Part shown: one piece after another, positions 1 through 11,602 of the stretch
Layout: each line of letters starts with the position of its first letter
How positions within the stretch are numbered: position 1 is the first letter of the stretch
Source of the DNA: Mallotus nudiflorus
Lineage: Eukaryota > Streptophyta > Magnoliopsida > Malpighiales > Euphorbiaceae
NCBI GenBank assembly: GCA_947683625.1
Contig: CANTUR010000066.1
Span: forward strand, 4,622,001-4,686,000
Length of the DNA: 64,000 bases
Direction of reading: 5' to 3'
Notes under the pieces: generated by a model
The model's input: only the letters and a program-made list of their open reading frames with translations
The model's database searches: none
Told to the model about the DNA's origin: nothing
Made by a program: the position numbers and the translations under genes

Positions 1-844
1 ATTTGACTTTGAATTATAGGCCAAGGACTAGATTCGACCCTAATGTTTTTTTTGTTCTTATTTGGAACTTTATGGTCCAATAGTGTCTTAAATAGGACCA
101 TATCCAAACGGAGGCCCAAACAGATATTAAAAAGTGCATTGTTGGACTCGTGGGCCCCCTAAACCTCTTTGACTCAAGTGCCATGTCATAGTAGACCACC
201 CCATACTCTTGTCTTTTAACTAAAAGAGAAAGGAAGTGAAAATGTAAAGGCAGAGCTTCTTCACCTTTTAGGTCATCTTCTTCCTTACAACAAAGACATC
301 CATGTTGCTATCATATTTAACCTCACCCCACCAAACACTTTTTATTACTTAAGAAGCCACTATTGAAACGTCGCTATTACTGACTATATGCAAAAAGGTA
401 TGTGAATTTTTAAAGTTACTTCATTTGCTTCGAGATAAATGGTGGTTGTGGCATGAATGTTTTCAACTATCATAACAAATAAATAAATTATTTATTAGAT
501 AGAAGATTAATTGTATAATGACAATGATTAGTGTGTATAATTAGAAATGAAAATTTATGGTTTTTGAGATAAGGAAATTGGGGTTTTTTAAATTATCAAT
601 GGTTTAGGAATTTTAGTTAGTTTCATTTATTTAATAAGTGAATAATAATATAATAATAATTGTAGTTTGTATTTTTTTTAATGAAAAAATAGATTTAAAC
701 ATGCATATTGATTTTTTTAATTGAAGTGGTCTAGGTATATACTTGTTTGGTTGCTTGATTGTCTAACTTTTGTAAAAAAAGTAAATAAAATAATGGGTTA
801 TAATTATTCTTTTTTATTTTGTATGTCATGCCAATATGGAGACA

Positions 845-1120
845 ATAGATTTGGTATTTCATTTTTGTGGAAAATGGGAATATAACTTAGTAAACTGTCC
901 TTCCTTTATTGCTCGGTGACTTAGGTAATGGACATTATAAGGTGAGGTCATGGGTTCAATCACTCACTCCACCCGTGACCTCTCAATTGTTCAAAGGGAG
1001 GAGTGAGGGATTGAACCCATGACCTCACTTTACAATGTCCATTACCTAAGCCACCGGGCAACAAAGGGAGGACAGTTTACTATGTTATATTCCCATTTTC
1101 CACATAAGTGAAATACCAAA

Positions 1121-1127
<7 letters not shown>
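845..1127. repeat. Short fold-back (hairpin) repeat
   Basis: Bases 845-961 and 1008-1127 are reverse complements with few mismatches, separated by a loop of about 45 bases. The right arm of the big palindrome has only one of the two halves (22160-22300), followed directly by (TA)n, so the hairpin formed or was completed only in this arm. It could be a MITE or a local inverted duplication. No coding content is seen. Confidence 0.8.

Positions 1128-1160
<33 letters not shown>
1123..1160. repeat. (TA)n microsatellite
   Basis: A pure TA dinucleotide tract at the inner end of the hairpin. The equivalent tract in the other palindrome arm, 22101-22154, is longer. Confidence 0.95.
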
Positions 1161-1161
<1 letters not shown>

Positions 1162-1548
1162 CACAGTTTATCAAAATGCCCCTCCCCTAATTCAATTTTT
1201 TCTCCTTATCATCAAGCAAATAAGGGGTAAGGGGTAAAACTGTAATTTATTAAAAACCTTTTCTTTTATGGCCATAATAGGACTCCTTTAAAAGAAAAAA
1301 TGTTTCATGTCACGACCAGTGAATCAACAATATGTCACTAGTAGTGGCAACTTACTAAAATGTCCCTCTCCCAATTTAATTGTTCTTTATATCATCAAGC
1401 AAACAAGGGACAAATTTATAATTTAAATTTTTTTTCTTTTATGACTGTAGACATTGCTATTAGTGACATCTATTGTGATCCTTTTGAAAGAAAAATATTT
1501 CATGTTGCTACTAACAACATAAATAGTATGCAACTGATAGTGACAACT

Positions 1549-4500
1549 TGTAATAATCGCACCCCTCCCCTTTGATACCACCATATATTATCACATTATA
1601 GATAATGGTACAATCAGAGAGTGATGTTACTTAATCACTTTCGTGATACTTAGCAAGATATCCATTGGGTTGCATAAAATATAAGCATACATCCTTGAAT
1701 ATTTTAACGATGGCAATCCACATTTGATTACATAACTTAATATAAATATATACAAGATTAGGTGTGTTGTCACCTGAAAATTAGCATTTTTAATGCAGAT
1801 ACTAAGTACGGGTTAAGTAGAATATAAACAAAGGAATACACATGAAGTACTCTGATAACCCTCTCTCTAGCTTCTCTCTTAGAGAGTGCAAAATGAGCTT
1901 CATCCTCTAGCACATCATAGGCCATAGCAGTAGTCAACCCCTTTCCAAAAATACTAAGCAAAAAGTGAATCAATCACAGTCTAAGGGGGAAATAAGCTAG
2001 GCCATAAACAAAAAGTCAAAAATGGATGATATCATAGCTACATCATATCCAGGCTAGAGAAACCTGAACTCCAGTGCTAGTGTCATATTTGACTCAAATA
2101 ATGGTACACATAAAATCCATATACTCCTCCCTAACAGCTATAATGTGAATATCCACCCCTATGGGCTCTACAATAACCTTGAAAGCAAACTCAGCATTTG
2201 TGTACCATCGTCTCTAACTCAGAAACCTCATAAGTCATGGTGGTCCACTGCACCGTCATTTTAAAGTCTCTAGCTATGCAAACTAATGTGTATAGCCTAT
2301 ACTAAAAAATACACAAGAAAGCGAGTGTAAGTAATTTCGTAAGGAAATTACCAAGTGAGCAACTAAAGAAAATATAATGAGAATACTGAAAATATAATCC
2401 ATCATGTATATGGAAATAATAACAATAGAGGATTCACATATAAATTAAATTCACAACTCAACAAAATTAATTTGGGAAAATATATAAACATTATCTTCTT
2501 ATTTCATAATTTTTGAGTTTATTATTCCCCTACTTTTCTCAAGGTTTTACAGAATTATATTGAGTGTATTGTCACAAAATTTTAATCTGAGTATAATTCA
2601 TAAGTATAGAAATTTTGAGCATTAAAACACAATTGCACATGTCTAGATATTTTATGCTTTTGATTTGACTATCACATACTAGACATGACCCAAAAATAAA
2701 TCAATTGTATCTCCCAAAATATAATTTACAATTTACTCCTTCTTGGAGTAAATTTATCGCATAGCTCCATCTCAGAGCAAAATAAATAACAACTCTTTCT
2801 CAAAGCAAAGTGAATTATACGATCAGTATGCATACTTAGTTAGCACATAAATTCGCCCCAAAGGCTTTTGAATTTATGCGTTGTCCCAAAGACAGTTCTA
2901 TTTTATTTCAATTGGCCAATTAACCACTTCAATGGACTTTGCATAGAAAAGTGACTGTATTTATGCATATATATATAAATACACCAAAATAAGATTTGTC
3001 AAAAACCCCATAACAATGCTAGACATGAGAGTCACAACAGAAAAACATTATAGTTGTATATCATGTAGTAATTTGTTAGGGTCACACTTACATTCATGAT
3101 TATGTAGCATTTTTAGCATTTCAGAGGTAAGTATACCCAAATTCACTTGCATGAGTTTTATTAGCAGAAGTTTAACCTTAGGTAGGAGGAATTGGAAAAT
3201 TATCGAATCACCAAAGGTTTAAGTGTTTATTTCCACTATTACTCATCCGAGCATAAATATAATTTAAAATCATACTGAAGAAATATTCCTCTTAATTGTC
3301 ATTTTAATTAATTATACTTGTTTTCGAATAATAATTCTATTCTAGGAAAAATAAATTTTCAAAAATTAATCATTACTATCTTAATAAATTTGTCAAATAT
3401 TCAAAAGTTGGTCATGTCATAACTTATTTAAACGTAATTTACAAAATGTATAATTTGCTATGATTTACTTTCAAAAATATCTTTAATTTCTACAACCTCA
3501 ACTCAAGTCTCAATTATTACCTTTTGACTAAAATTTAATTTATTGTTAAAACTAAATTTAATGCTTAAAATATCCAAATAACAAATTGTTAGCTACTAAA
3601 ACTTCATTTTACTCATCAAGGAATTATTTCTAATCGAAGTTCCAAAATTAATCATTGTTAATTAATTACCAAAATACAGTTCCAAGCATTGATTAATTCA
3701 GCTTCATAGAGCAGATTCATATGAGTATGGTTAAGGTAATCATGACTAAAATCCAAGTCAATTAACTAGAGCTTTAGTGGTGTTAACCAAAACACAAAGC
3801 TCATAAATTAATCATCATTTAATTTGATAACAACAAGATGACCTTCTTGTTTACATTATGCAACGCTGATCAAGTGCACAAGTATTCATATTCTGATGTC
3901 CACATTCTTATTTATAAGGGGTGAATTCTTGACAGCAAATCCATGCTCTTTCCCTCTCTTTCAAATGTCAGTACTCTGAAATCAAGCACTTTAATCAGTC
4001 ATGTAAGCAGCATTTCCGCACTTAGATTACTGAAATTCTGCATTTTTGACACTAAAAATTCTGCAATTTTATTACTGCAAGTTCTGCATTTTAATTACTG
4101 CAAATTCTGCACTATAATTACTGCAAATTAGTCATTTTATCATTAGAATTCTGCAGAAATTTATCATATATGACAGTAACATCTTTCTAGATTTCAAAGG
4201 GAACTTGTACATCAAAGTTTCCAAGGATTTAACAAAGAGATGAGTGTTTTCTGGGGCTGCCTAGAATCAAACTTTAGCTGAAACTCAGGTAAGCACAGCA
4301 GTATTTTGTTAACAACAATTTGAGTGAAATTTGAAAACAATTGGTTCAGCATATTTACTTAGCAATAGGTGTAGCTAAACAGCGGAAGTAACATCATAAT
4401 TTGACACTCTGAATCAAGCTATTTACCATCCAAGTTTAACAAGACAAAGGGACGATATTTAAGCTCTGAGCCAAAGCAAGTTTGAATGATCACAACAGCA

Positions 4501-5016
4501 TTTCAAGTAACACTTTCATTGTTGTCCCAGAAATCAGAATTCAAGGAACGTGGGCAGCAAACAAGAACAATACACTCGTTCAAAAGGATTCGTTCTCAAC
4601 AATCAATCATCACAAGAGTAGAAAATTTTCAGAATACAGAATTCCAAGAAGTAAATAGGAGTTCAATCCCAACAACAACAAGAATTCTGGAAAAACAGCT
4701 CAGAATTGGTTTGAGGAAAGAGATGTGAATCACTCACCTTCGAAGCTAACCTTCCCCTTATCCCCTCGCTGCTTTGACAGACTCTAAGCCGGGGTTACAA
4801 ACAGCTCCTAAACACCATTCATCAAGAACTTTTAGTTCTTGATCAAAGCTCAACATATACAACATATAAACTTCAAGAATTCTACATACTTTCTGTCTAC
4901 ATCTCTATGCATGTGACTTCTATCTAAATTAGTCTATAGTTTTCATTAATCCTTTCAATTACCCATAGTTTCTTACCTTAATGTTTGCTGGATCAAAATG
5001 AGCTCAACCACTTTGG

Positions 5017-5052
<36 letters not shown>

Positions 5053-5640
5053 AACTCTTAACTGATCTAGCTCACTGGATCTTCACTACCAAAGGAATTT
5101 AATTTCTTATTCTTGCTTCTAGAGAAGAAATGGAGTCTTGAAACTCATTTCCATCCACATGCAAAGTGACTTCCTCCCCCCTTAGCTTTCCTCTTTCACA
5201 TTTCTTCCTTCCAAATGCAGAGAAGTCTTCTTCTTTTTTTTCCTCTCTCTCTTAAGTGCATACATATATATATATAAGACTAAGTGTAAGGGAGATTAAC
5301 ATGCAAGTTCACACCTCACCACTTAATCATTTTAAATTCTTAATTTAATCCTTATTATCATTATTAATATTAATCTTAATTTTATAAAAGAAACATGTAT
5401 CCACTTATATGCAATTAACTTGACACTTCGTTCACTCTTTCCAAATACACTCTTCTTTTTTTTTTTTCCTTCTGCAATTGCATCCTTTAAATTTTTGAAT
5501 TTCTTTCAATTCAACTCTTAACTTGGTTATTTCTTATAATTTGGACCCCTCCATTAATAATTCCATCAATTCAAAACTTAATTAATTTCTTAAATTTAAT
5601 TATTTAATCAAAATAAATCTTCAATTTATCAGATGCGACA
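1549..5640 (-). mobile_element. Solo LTR, about 4.09 kb, probably Ty3/gypsy, inserted in the left arm only
   Basis: Comparison with the empty site in the other arm (about 21.71 kb) defines the insert exactly. Its ends are TGTAATAATCGC on the left and GATGCGACA on the right, giving the TG..CA termini of an LTR. The flanks are CAACT (1544-1548) and CAATA (5641-5645), a decayed 5-bp target duplication; the empty site reads CAACT followed by TGTCAAAATAC. I see no PBS, PPT or pol motif inside, and no internal direct repeat marking two LTRs, so I call it a solo LTR. Read on the minus strand the 3' end is GC-richer and ends in ATTACA, as gypsy LTRs often do. Short reading frames inside (for example - strand 1770-1973) look non-coding. 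It could instead be a small non-autonomous element. Confidence 0.72.
5018..5050. repeat. Poly-T run inside the solo LTR
   Basis: An uninterrupted T homopolymer of about 33 bases. It lies within the solo LTR, so it is not a poly-A tail of a separate insertion unless shown otherwise. Confidence 0.9.
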
Positions 5641-5645
5641 CAATA

Positions 5646-6655
5646 TGTCAAAATACGGCTCCAATTTAATTGTTCCTCTTATCATCCGGTGAACAGATCG
5701 CAAAACTTTAATTTTTTTTTAAAAAATGTTGTTTTTATGGCTGGCCTTCATTTTTAAAAAATACTATTCTCTCATCCATCCATTTTCTAGTCAATACTTT
5801 GCTGGTTACTTTGTTTTCATTTCTATGTTTATTTCATCTAAACTTTCCATTGTTTAGCTATGTTTCAATTTCTCAAGTGGAATGTGAAATTAATATGGAA
5901 AATTGAATTTATGTATTTTACTAGCTTTTCTTAACTTTCTATGTGTACAGAACACAAGCATACAATAATACTAAATTAACTAATAATCTCTTTGAATTAT
6001 ATCTCTAACCTGTTTGAATTTGAAATCAATATGCTAAATTTATAGTTCGCTAAATCTATGAAATAATACATCATAGAAAATCATTTAAAAGCCATCTAAT
6101 ATATAGATTAATAATTATCTAATATATAGATTAATAATATAAATGATATAGTTATGATATTTTATAAAATATGATTCAAATTTCATTTATTTTTTAAACT
6201 TTAATTAATATTGAATTAATTATATCTCTAAATTTTTGTAGCGCAATAAATTAACTAAGCTTGGTTAAGCATTTGACAAGCTCTTTAAATAAAGTAGGTG
6301 GCTTCATGATTTCTGCTACCAAACATGGCTTCTTTTTCCCCTCCTTGATAATGGGATTCAATTTATTCTCACATCTACGTCTGGATTTGGGAGGAAATAA
6401 TATCCCAAACATACACTTTTAAGTTGCAGAATAAATAAATAAATAAATATCCCATATTAATTTGTCAAACACTGCGGAATAAGATCAAAAGAAAAAAAAA
6501 AATCATCTGAGTTACAACTGAGCTTATATATATATATATATATATATGAGCCGACCACAACTGCCTTCTGAATATTTAAGTGTAATACATCCATGGTAAC
6601 CAAAATTCTCCAAGATTGCCTCAAGAATTCCTTGTGTCGAGGGAATATTAATGCA
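5646..6655. other. 3' flank of the left TNL copy
   Basis: AT-rich DNA without a supported gene. It is the mirror of about 20690-21710 in the other arm, including a (TA)n at 6527-6548 and a GAGCCGACCACAACTG-like block just beyond the stop codon. That block is conserved between the arms and is likely TNL 3' UTR. No clear polyadenylation signal was singled out. Confidence 0.6.
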
Positions 6656-9600
6656 TCAGCCTTCCCTCCTTGATCTTTTGCTAGACAAATCTGATATATT
6701 AGTGAATTCAGCAGCCTCACCATTATCATCTTCGTAACCTCTCTTTGCTCTCACACCAACTATTTTGATAATTTCTTCTACATTTGCTATGAGGTGGACA
6801 CCACACTTCTTTACCTCGAAGTCAATTGCTATCACAGATATTTCCAAATCCTCCCTGCCTTTTCTTGCACATGGAAGCAAAAAGAATGGCACATAACTCA
6901 CCCAACAATTATCTTTGTGAGACAAGGAAGATGAGAGGAATGTTGAACTAGGACCATATTTATGAATATATTCAAGGCCATTGCTCTTATTTCTGATCCT
7001 AACAAAAGAAGCAGCAGCACATCTTAAACCATAGCCGACAGCATAAACAAATAGTCCTTGAATTTTAACACCATCTAAAACCAAAGGTATGTATAATGAT
7101 AATGAAGATCCTTCTACTTGATAGCTGAACAATCCGAATGACTCAGTACAAGGGAGAAAAAAGGAAAAACTTTGCTTGTACATGGAGGACATTACCTATT
7201 GAATTAAACAAGTAAAAACCTCTTAAATTTTAAACACTGAAAAGATTGATCATAATTTTTTTTTTTAAAAAAAAAAATAAGAGAGGGATGTAGAAGTAGA
7301 ACCTGCCAAACTTTTTCCTTAAAATCATTGGCCAAACTGTCGCAATTTTCCAAGCCAATCATTGGCTTCTTTTCCACATTCTCCAAACCATCAATCTCAA
7401 TAAGTTTTGGGCAACCGATCAGGCAAATTAGACATGGTGAATTTTTTGAATGAATTGAGACTCTTTCCAATGATATGCAATTATAGGCAATCAAGACCTT
7501 TAAATTTGAGGGGAGGTCTGAGATGGATACAAGATTTTTGCAAAACCCAAGGTTGAGGATTTCAAGGTTAGTAAGCCTACCAACTCTAGTTGGAAGACCA
7601 AACAAACAGTTTCCTCCCAAATCCAGATGTTTAAGTGAGTTTAAATTACTAAGACTTGGAATTGAATCTTCAGTCAAGTTACAACCGCAAAGCTCTAGAG
7701 TTTGCAGTGAGCTTAAACAAGCAAAGGAAGCTGGCAGCACCAAACTTTTGTGGTTTGGAATTCTTGGAGAAAACCAAGATGCAAATGACGAAAACCATGA
7801 GTTAGAGGATGGTTCATTATCCATAAATCCACCTAACGTTACATTCTTGAGGTTCTTCAACTCTCCAATTGAGAAAGGTAGGAGTTTAATTGATGCTCCA
7901 TATACTAGAAGCTCAGTCAAGGATTCCATGTCACCCAAGCGCTCAGGTAACTCCTCAAGTTTTGAACAGTAAGATAAGTTTAAAGTTTCAAGGGATTTCA
8001 AGCAACAAATGCTTTCAGGAAGATTCTTCAGGCTCTTGCACGCTTCCAAATTCAAGAAAACAAGTCTCTCCAAATGCCCAATAGACTGATGGATTTCAAC
8101 CAAATTTTTGCAACCTTCAAGTTCTAATCTCTCTAGCTTATTGAGCCCCAGGAAGTTTGGTGTTCTAGAAAGGCTCAAAGAATGGCTGAGATTGAGAATT
8201 TGCAGCTTATTAAGAACCTGTCCAAGCAAGGAAAAAAATTTAGATCAATAATTTTTTCCAAGAAAAAGATTCAAACAACTTGCAGTCGAAATACTAATTT
8301 GCAATAGAAGATTAGTAAAACGTTATGCAAATGGTGTCTAATTTTAAATAGAGATAGAAGAAGCTTATAGCAGATTTCGTACTTTGATCCCCTTCCAGAC
8401 TTCTTTGATGTTGCTATAACGCATGTCTAGGACAACCAGGTTGTCTAGTTCAAAATTATGTGGCAAAAATTTCAAAGGGAAATTGTGCCAACAAAGCCAT
8501 CTCAACTCTGTAGAAAGGCATTCAAAACTTCCAGTAAGAAGAACCTTATTAATTTGGAGCAATCGTAGATACCTCATCTTTGCAAAAGATTCTGTGCTGA
8601 AGAAAAGCTTTATTGATGCTTGCTGGTCTAGTACCAGACCCTCTATTGCTTCTGTTCCCTAATATATAATATCAATGATCAGTTGGCAAACCGTTCTCTA
8701 TGCACATATCATGCACCTATATTTATGAGCTAGCTATGAGTTGAAGAGTACATAATATAATCATAAGAACATGCAGTCATACAAGAGTTTAGTTATGCAC
8801 AAGTAGAATTATATAGTTCTTACTCTCTCCCTGCTGAGTATATCCAAGACCTCATCATTTAACCAAACTCTGCTGCATTTTCCAGGATGATTAGGTGAAA
8901 TTTCACGGACGATCTCCCTTCCCATATCTCGTATCAGATCATGCATGCTTAACTTATTCTCTACATTAATGGTTACAAGGGACCTCTGAATGAGAACATT
9001 GATACCAATTTCAGGAAAGAAACCACAACCATCTAGTATTGTTGCTACGTATTCTTCATCTGCTCCAATAAAGAAGCAAGCGATGTCAAGAAATATATCC
9101 TTAACTTTATCATCATCAAGTGTATCAAAGCTTATTCTAAGTTTTCTTTGAATCTGGTGGTGAGGAATTTTTCTTAATTTCTCTAAAGCATTTGTCCATT
9201 CAGGTATGCTTCTTTTGCACAAGTAAGAACCTAAGACTTCAAGAGCCAATGGAAGTCCTCCAGCGTAATCCACCACACCATTTGAAAGCTCCACATAATC
9301 TTCTTCTGGTTGAATTTCCTTGAAAGCATGCCAACGAAACAGCTGAAGAGATTCATCACGATTCAATTCTTCAACCTTATACTTCCTATCAACTTCAAGT
9401 TGAGTTAGCAAATGTTCATTTCTTGATGTAATGATTACTCTACTTCCCAGGCCAAACCAGTTTCTCTCTCCCACTAATGCATCGAGTTGCTCTATTTGAT
9501 CCAAATCATCAAGAACAACAAGAAGTCTTTTATGGGAAAGTCTTTCTTTGATCAAACTGATTCCTCTGTCAACATTACCAATCTTTAAAGTTTTTTGTTT

Positions 9601-11602
9601 CAACACAGCAAGTAGAAGTTGCTCTTGCAGTTGAACTAGACCATTGGATTGTCCTGAGAGTCCTTTGATATTCGGCAGGAAGCAACTTCCTTCAAAACCA
9701 TCACAAAGTTGGTTAAACACAGCCTTTGCAAGGGTTGTTTTCCCTATCCCTCCCATCCCATGGATGCCTACGATGCGAACATCAGTTGCACCAACATTTA
9801 GCAACAAAACCACATCTTTGGCACGTGAATCAATGCCGATTGGGTGTTTGGCTACATTCAAGTAAGTCCTATTCAATTTATTCACAACATCTTTCACAAT
9901 CTTTCGGATAAATTTCAATTCATATCTATAATTAATATCAAACCATTCAAAATTCACTTATGAGAATATAATCACAAGTATTATTAATTAAATAATATAA
10001 AATAAACCAACATATTGCTGTGTTCAAACAGTTTTTTTTTTTTTTTGAAAAAAAAGATTATTTACCATTTTATGGTAAAAATTGGAGATTTTTCCTTTTT
10101 GTGGTGGTTTTGGAAGAATTTGCTTTTTATGATATTTTTGAAAAATTTTATCAATTTATAATTTTTTTTGTTGAGGTAGGGGGAGAACTAGTCATTTCAC
10201 CGGTCAAAATGATAAAATAACTTTTTTTTTTTTTTTACAATTTTTTGGTCCATTTCGCCGGACAATTTTTTTTTCCTTTTGTTTGGCCATGCATCTTTTT
10301 TTTTTTTCTTGTGTGTTGCATGCATCATTTTTTTCTTTTGTGTGTCGTGGCCTAGTGTTTTTTATTTTGATTTTAAATTTTTTTATTTATTTTAATATTA
10401 TAATAATTATAATTAATTAATTATAACAATATTAAAAATAGTTTTTAATTTTAACGTTATTATAATTATTTTAATTTAATATATCATTATGATTATTTTA
10501 TTTTTAATTAATAAAATTAAAAATTAAAAAAATTAGACCACACACAACGTTCATACATAAATAATAATAATAATAATAATAATAATTATTATTATTATTA
10601 TTATTAAATTAAAATAATCATAATAATATTAAAATTAAAAAATAAAAATCATAATATTATTATAATTATGATATAATTTTTAATATTATTATAGTTAATT
10701 AATCATAATCAATATAATATTAAAATTAAAAATTAAAAAATTAAAAATAAAAACAAGGCCTCAACACACACAAGAAAAAAAAAATGATGCATGCAACACA
10801 CAAGAAAAAAAAAATGATGCATGGCCAAACAAAAGAAAAAATAAACAATGAAAAAGGAATTTTTCCGTTGTCCATTATGGACCAAAAAATTGCAAAAAAA
10901 ATAATAATAATAATAATAATTAAAGTGATTTTGTTATTTTGATTGGTGAAATGACCCGTCCTTTCCGCCACCTTAATTAACAAGTACCATAAATTGATAA
11001 AATTTTTCAAAAAATACCATAGAAAGAAAAATACTTCCAAAACCACCATAAAAAGGAAAAATCTTCAATTTTTACCATAAAATGGTAAATAACCCAGAAA
11101 AGAAAAGAAAAGAAACTTGAGACAAAGCCTTTAATTAGTACCTAGTCCCCAAATTTTGGAGGTCCCATCCGGACAGATTTGCAGCCTCAGTAAGAGCTTC
11201 TCTCCACTTATTAACCTTCTCTTGTTCAACAAATTGTTTGTGTTTATCAAAAGCATCAGCAAAGCAACCTGTCTGCTTTCGAACAGTGGACGGATCAACA
11301 TTATAGAATATGGGAAGAACGATATGGCCTATGGTACTCCTGCACTCAATAATCTTTACAAGTTCATCGAGACACCATGGAGAGAATGCGTAGCCTTTAG
11401 AGAAGATAATGATAGAAATTTTCGATTCTTGAATTGCTTTAAGGAGTTCAGAGGAGATGTGCTTTCCTTTAACAAGTTGTTTATCATCTCGAAATGTATG
11501 AACTTCTGCTTGGAGTCAAGCAGCGTAAAGATGATCAGTAAAATTCTGGCGGGTATCTTCACCTCTAAAGCTCAAGAAAACATCATGGCTCCAACGAGAC
11601 AT
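6656..11602 (-). pseudogene. TIR-NBS-LRR resistance gene copy with one premature stop in the TIR exon
   Basis: Five exons on the minus strand: 11602-11142, 9925-8824, 8658-8383, 8217-7303, 7195-6656. All introns are GT..AG. Exons 1-4 are the same length as in the + strand sister (461, 1102, 276, 915 nt); exon 5 is 540 nt against 555. Codon 29 is TGA (11518-11516), where the sister reads CTA for Leu. The rest of the TIR exon is open and keeps the WCLDEL catalytic-Glu segment. The NB-ARC exon keeps GMGGIGKTT (P-loop), LLVVLDDLDQ (kinase-2), GLPLAL and MHD. The first Met after the stop is the one inside the P-loop, so re-initiation would destroy nucleotide binding. The exon-5 product ends KRSRREG, lacking five residues found in the sister. 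As read, only a 28-residue peptide is made; the copy is a very young pseudogene, unless the stop is a sequencing error or is read through. The divergent sister shares its upstream region. Confidence 0.9.
10040..11095. repeat. About 1.06-kb fold-back element in intron 1 of the left TNL
   Basis: The outer arms, about 10050-10330 and 10740-11095, are reverse complements. For example ACCATTTTATGGTAAAAATT occurs near 10065 and its complement near 11080, and CATGCATC blocks pair further in. The AT-rich centre near 10565, an (AAT)n run against an (ATT)n run, continues the fold. The intron of the sister TNL lacks it. It could be a MITE or a long-TIR DNA transposon relic; no transposase is visible and the target duplication is unclear. 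Two short reading frames in it (10020-10220 +, 10741-11049 -) are low-complexity artefacts. Confidence 0.85.

Noticed and set aside
1360..4728. Short frames in and near the solo LTR as genes
   Set aside because: No domain, AT-rich, inside an insertion defined by target duplication.
7523..8084. Plus-strand frames opposite LRR exon 4 of the left TNL, and mirror frames at 19247-19813 on the minus strand
   Set aside because: They are antisense shadows of conserved LRR coding sequence; the same pattern in both arms follows from the duplication.
10020..11049. Phe/Lys-rich frames in TNL intron 1
   Set aside because: Low-complexity readings of the fold-back element, one on each strand, with no domain.
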